Origin: Chloroflexota bacterium
Lineage (GTDB): Bacteria; Chloroflexota; Limnocylindria; QHBO01
Reading direction: 5' to 3'
NCBI GenBank assembly: GCA_019348395.1
Contig: JAHWJN010000095.1
Span: forward strand, 1-5,424
DNA length: 5,424 nt
Shown piece after piece: positions 5,375 to 5,424 of the stretch (the first letter of the stretch is position 1; every line of letters starts with the position of its first letter). A model generated the notes under the pieces. That model made no database searches, had not been told where the DNA came from, and saw only the letters and a list, made by a program, of their open reading frames with translations. The position numbers and the translations under genes were made by a program.

Positions 5375-5424
5375 GTGAGTGCCGGGCTCGGCGAGCCGAT
5401 GCTGGGACAGGCGCTCGGCGAGAT
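5375..5424 (+). pseudogene. pdxS C-terminal tail continuing in frame after the TAG
   Basis: Directly after the TAG the same frame reads VSAGLGEPMLGQALGE and runs off the window. PdxS proteins have at this place a segment such as LAKVSRGLGEAMVGINV, so VS-GLGE-M-G is conserved. It is therefore most likely a separated part of pdxS, not a new gene starting at GTG 5375, which has no ribosome binding site and does not resemble PdxT. A small hairpin (GGCTC 5385-5389 with GAGCC 5393-5397) follows the stop; without a T-run it is not a standard terminator. Confidence 0.65.

Overview
The window is very GC-rich bacterial chromosomal DNA, with codon third positions dominated by G and C. It carries compact housekeeping-type genes and no sign of mobile DNA, CRISPR, rRNA or tRNA. 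GC richness, TTG/GTG starts and the HNH protein opening [14 protein letters not shown] suggest a Chloroflexota- or Actinobacteriota-like soil or freshwater organism. This placement is inference; nothing in the window fixes the taxon.

Layout. At the left edge (1-64, minus) is the first ~21 codons of an ABC-transporter ATPase, divergent from a Fur-superfamily metal regulator with a Zur-like ligand pattern (148-603, plus). The pair looks like a metal-uptake transporter and its regulator. The regulator converges tail-to-tail with a minus-strand pair, deoC-like (1668-2366) followed by galE (600-1640). These share a strong promoter at 2436-2463, and the stop codons of galE and the regulator interlock in one CTAG. 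Further right, also minus strand, is an HNH endonuclease (3861-4394) followed by an overlapping CCA-adding tRNA nucleotidyltransferase (2503-about 3909), driven by an extended -10 promoter at 4417-4425. Divergent from HNH is pdxS (4571-5374, plus), the PLP synthase lyase subunit.

The genes have unrelated jobs: metal homeostasis, UDP-sugar interconversion, an aldolase-family protein, tRNA 3'-end maturation, a nuclease and vitamin B6 synthesis. The deoC-like/galE and HNH/cca pairs are the only likely co-transcribed units.

Two things deserve most attention. First, pdxS stops at an in-frame TAG about 27 codons early, yet the 16 codons after the TAG, up to the window edge, still read as the conserved PdxS C-terminal tail in the same frame. 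Second, the DeoC homologue keeps the fold motifs and two catalytic-triad residues but has valine in place of the Schiff-base lysine, so it is unlikely to be a normal deoxyribose-phosphate aldolase. Smaller curiosities are a chain of overlapping stop/start codons linking deoC to galE, an inverted repeat at the start of the deoC transcript, and a 10-bp inverted repeat covering the regulator's start codon and the ABC promoter.
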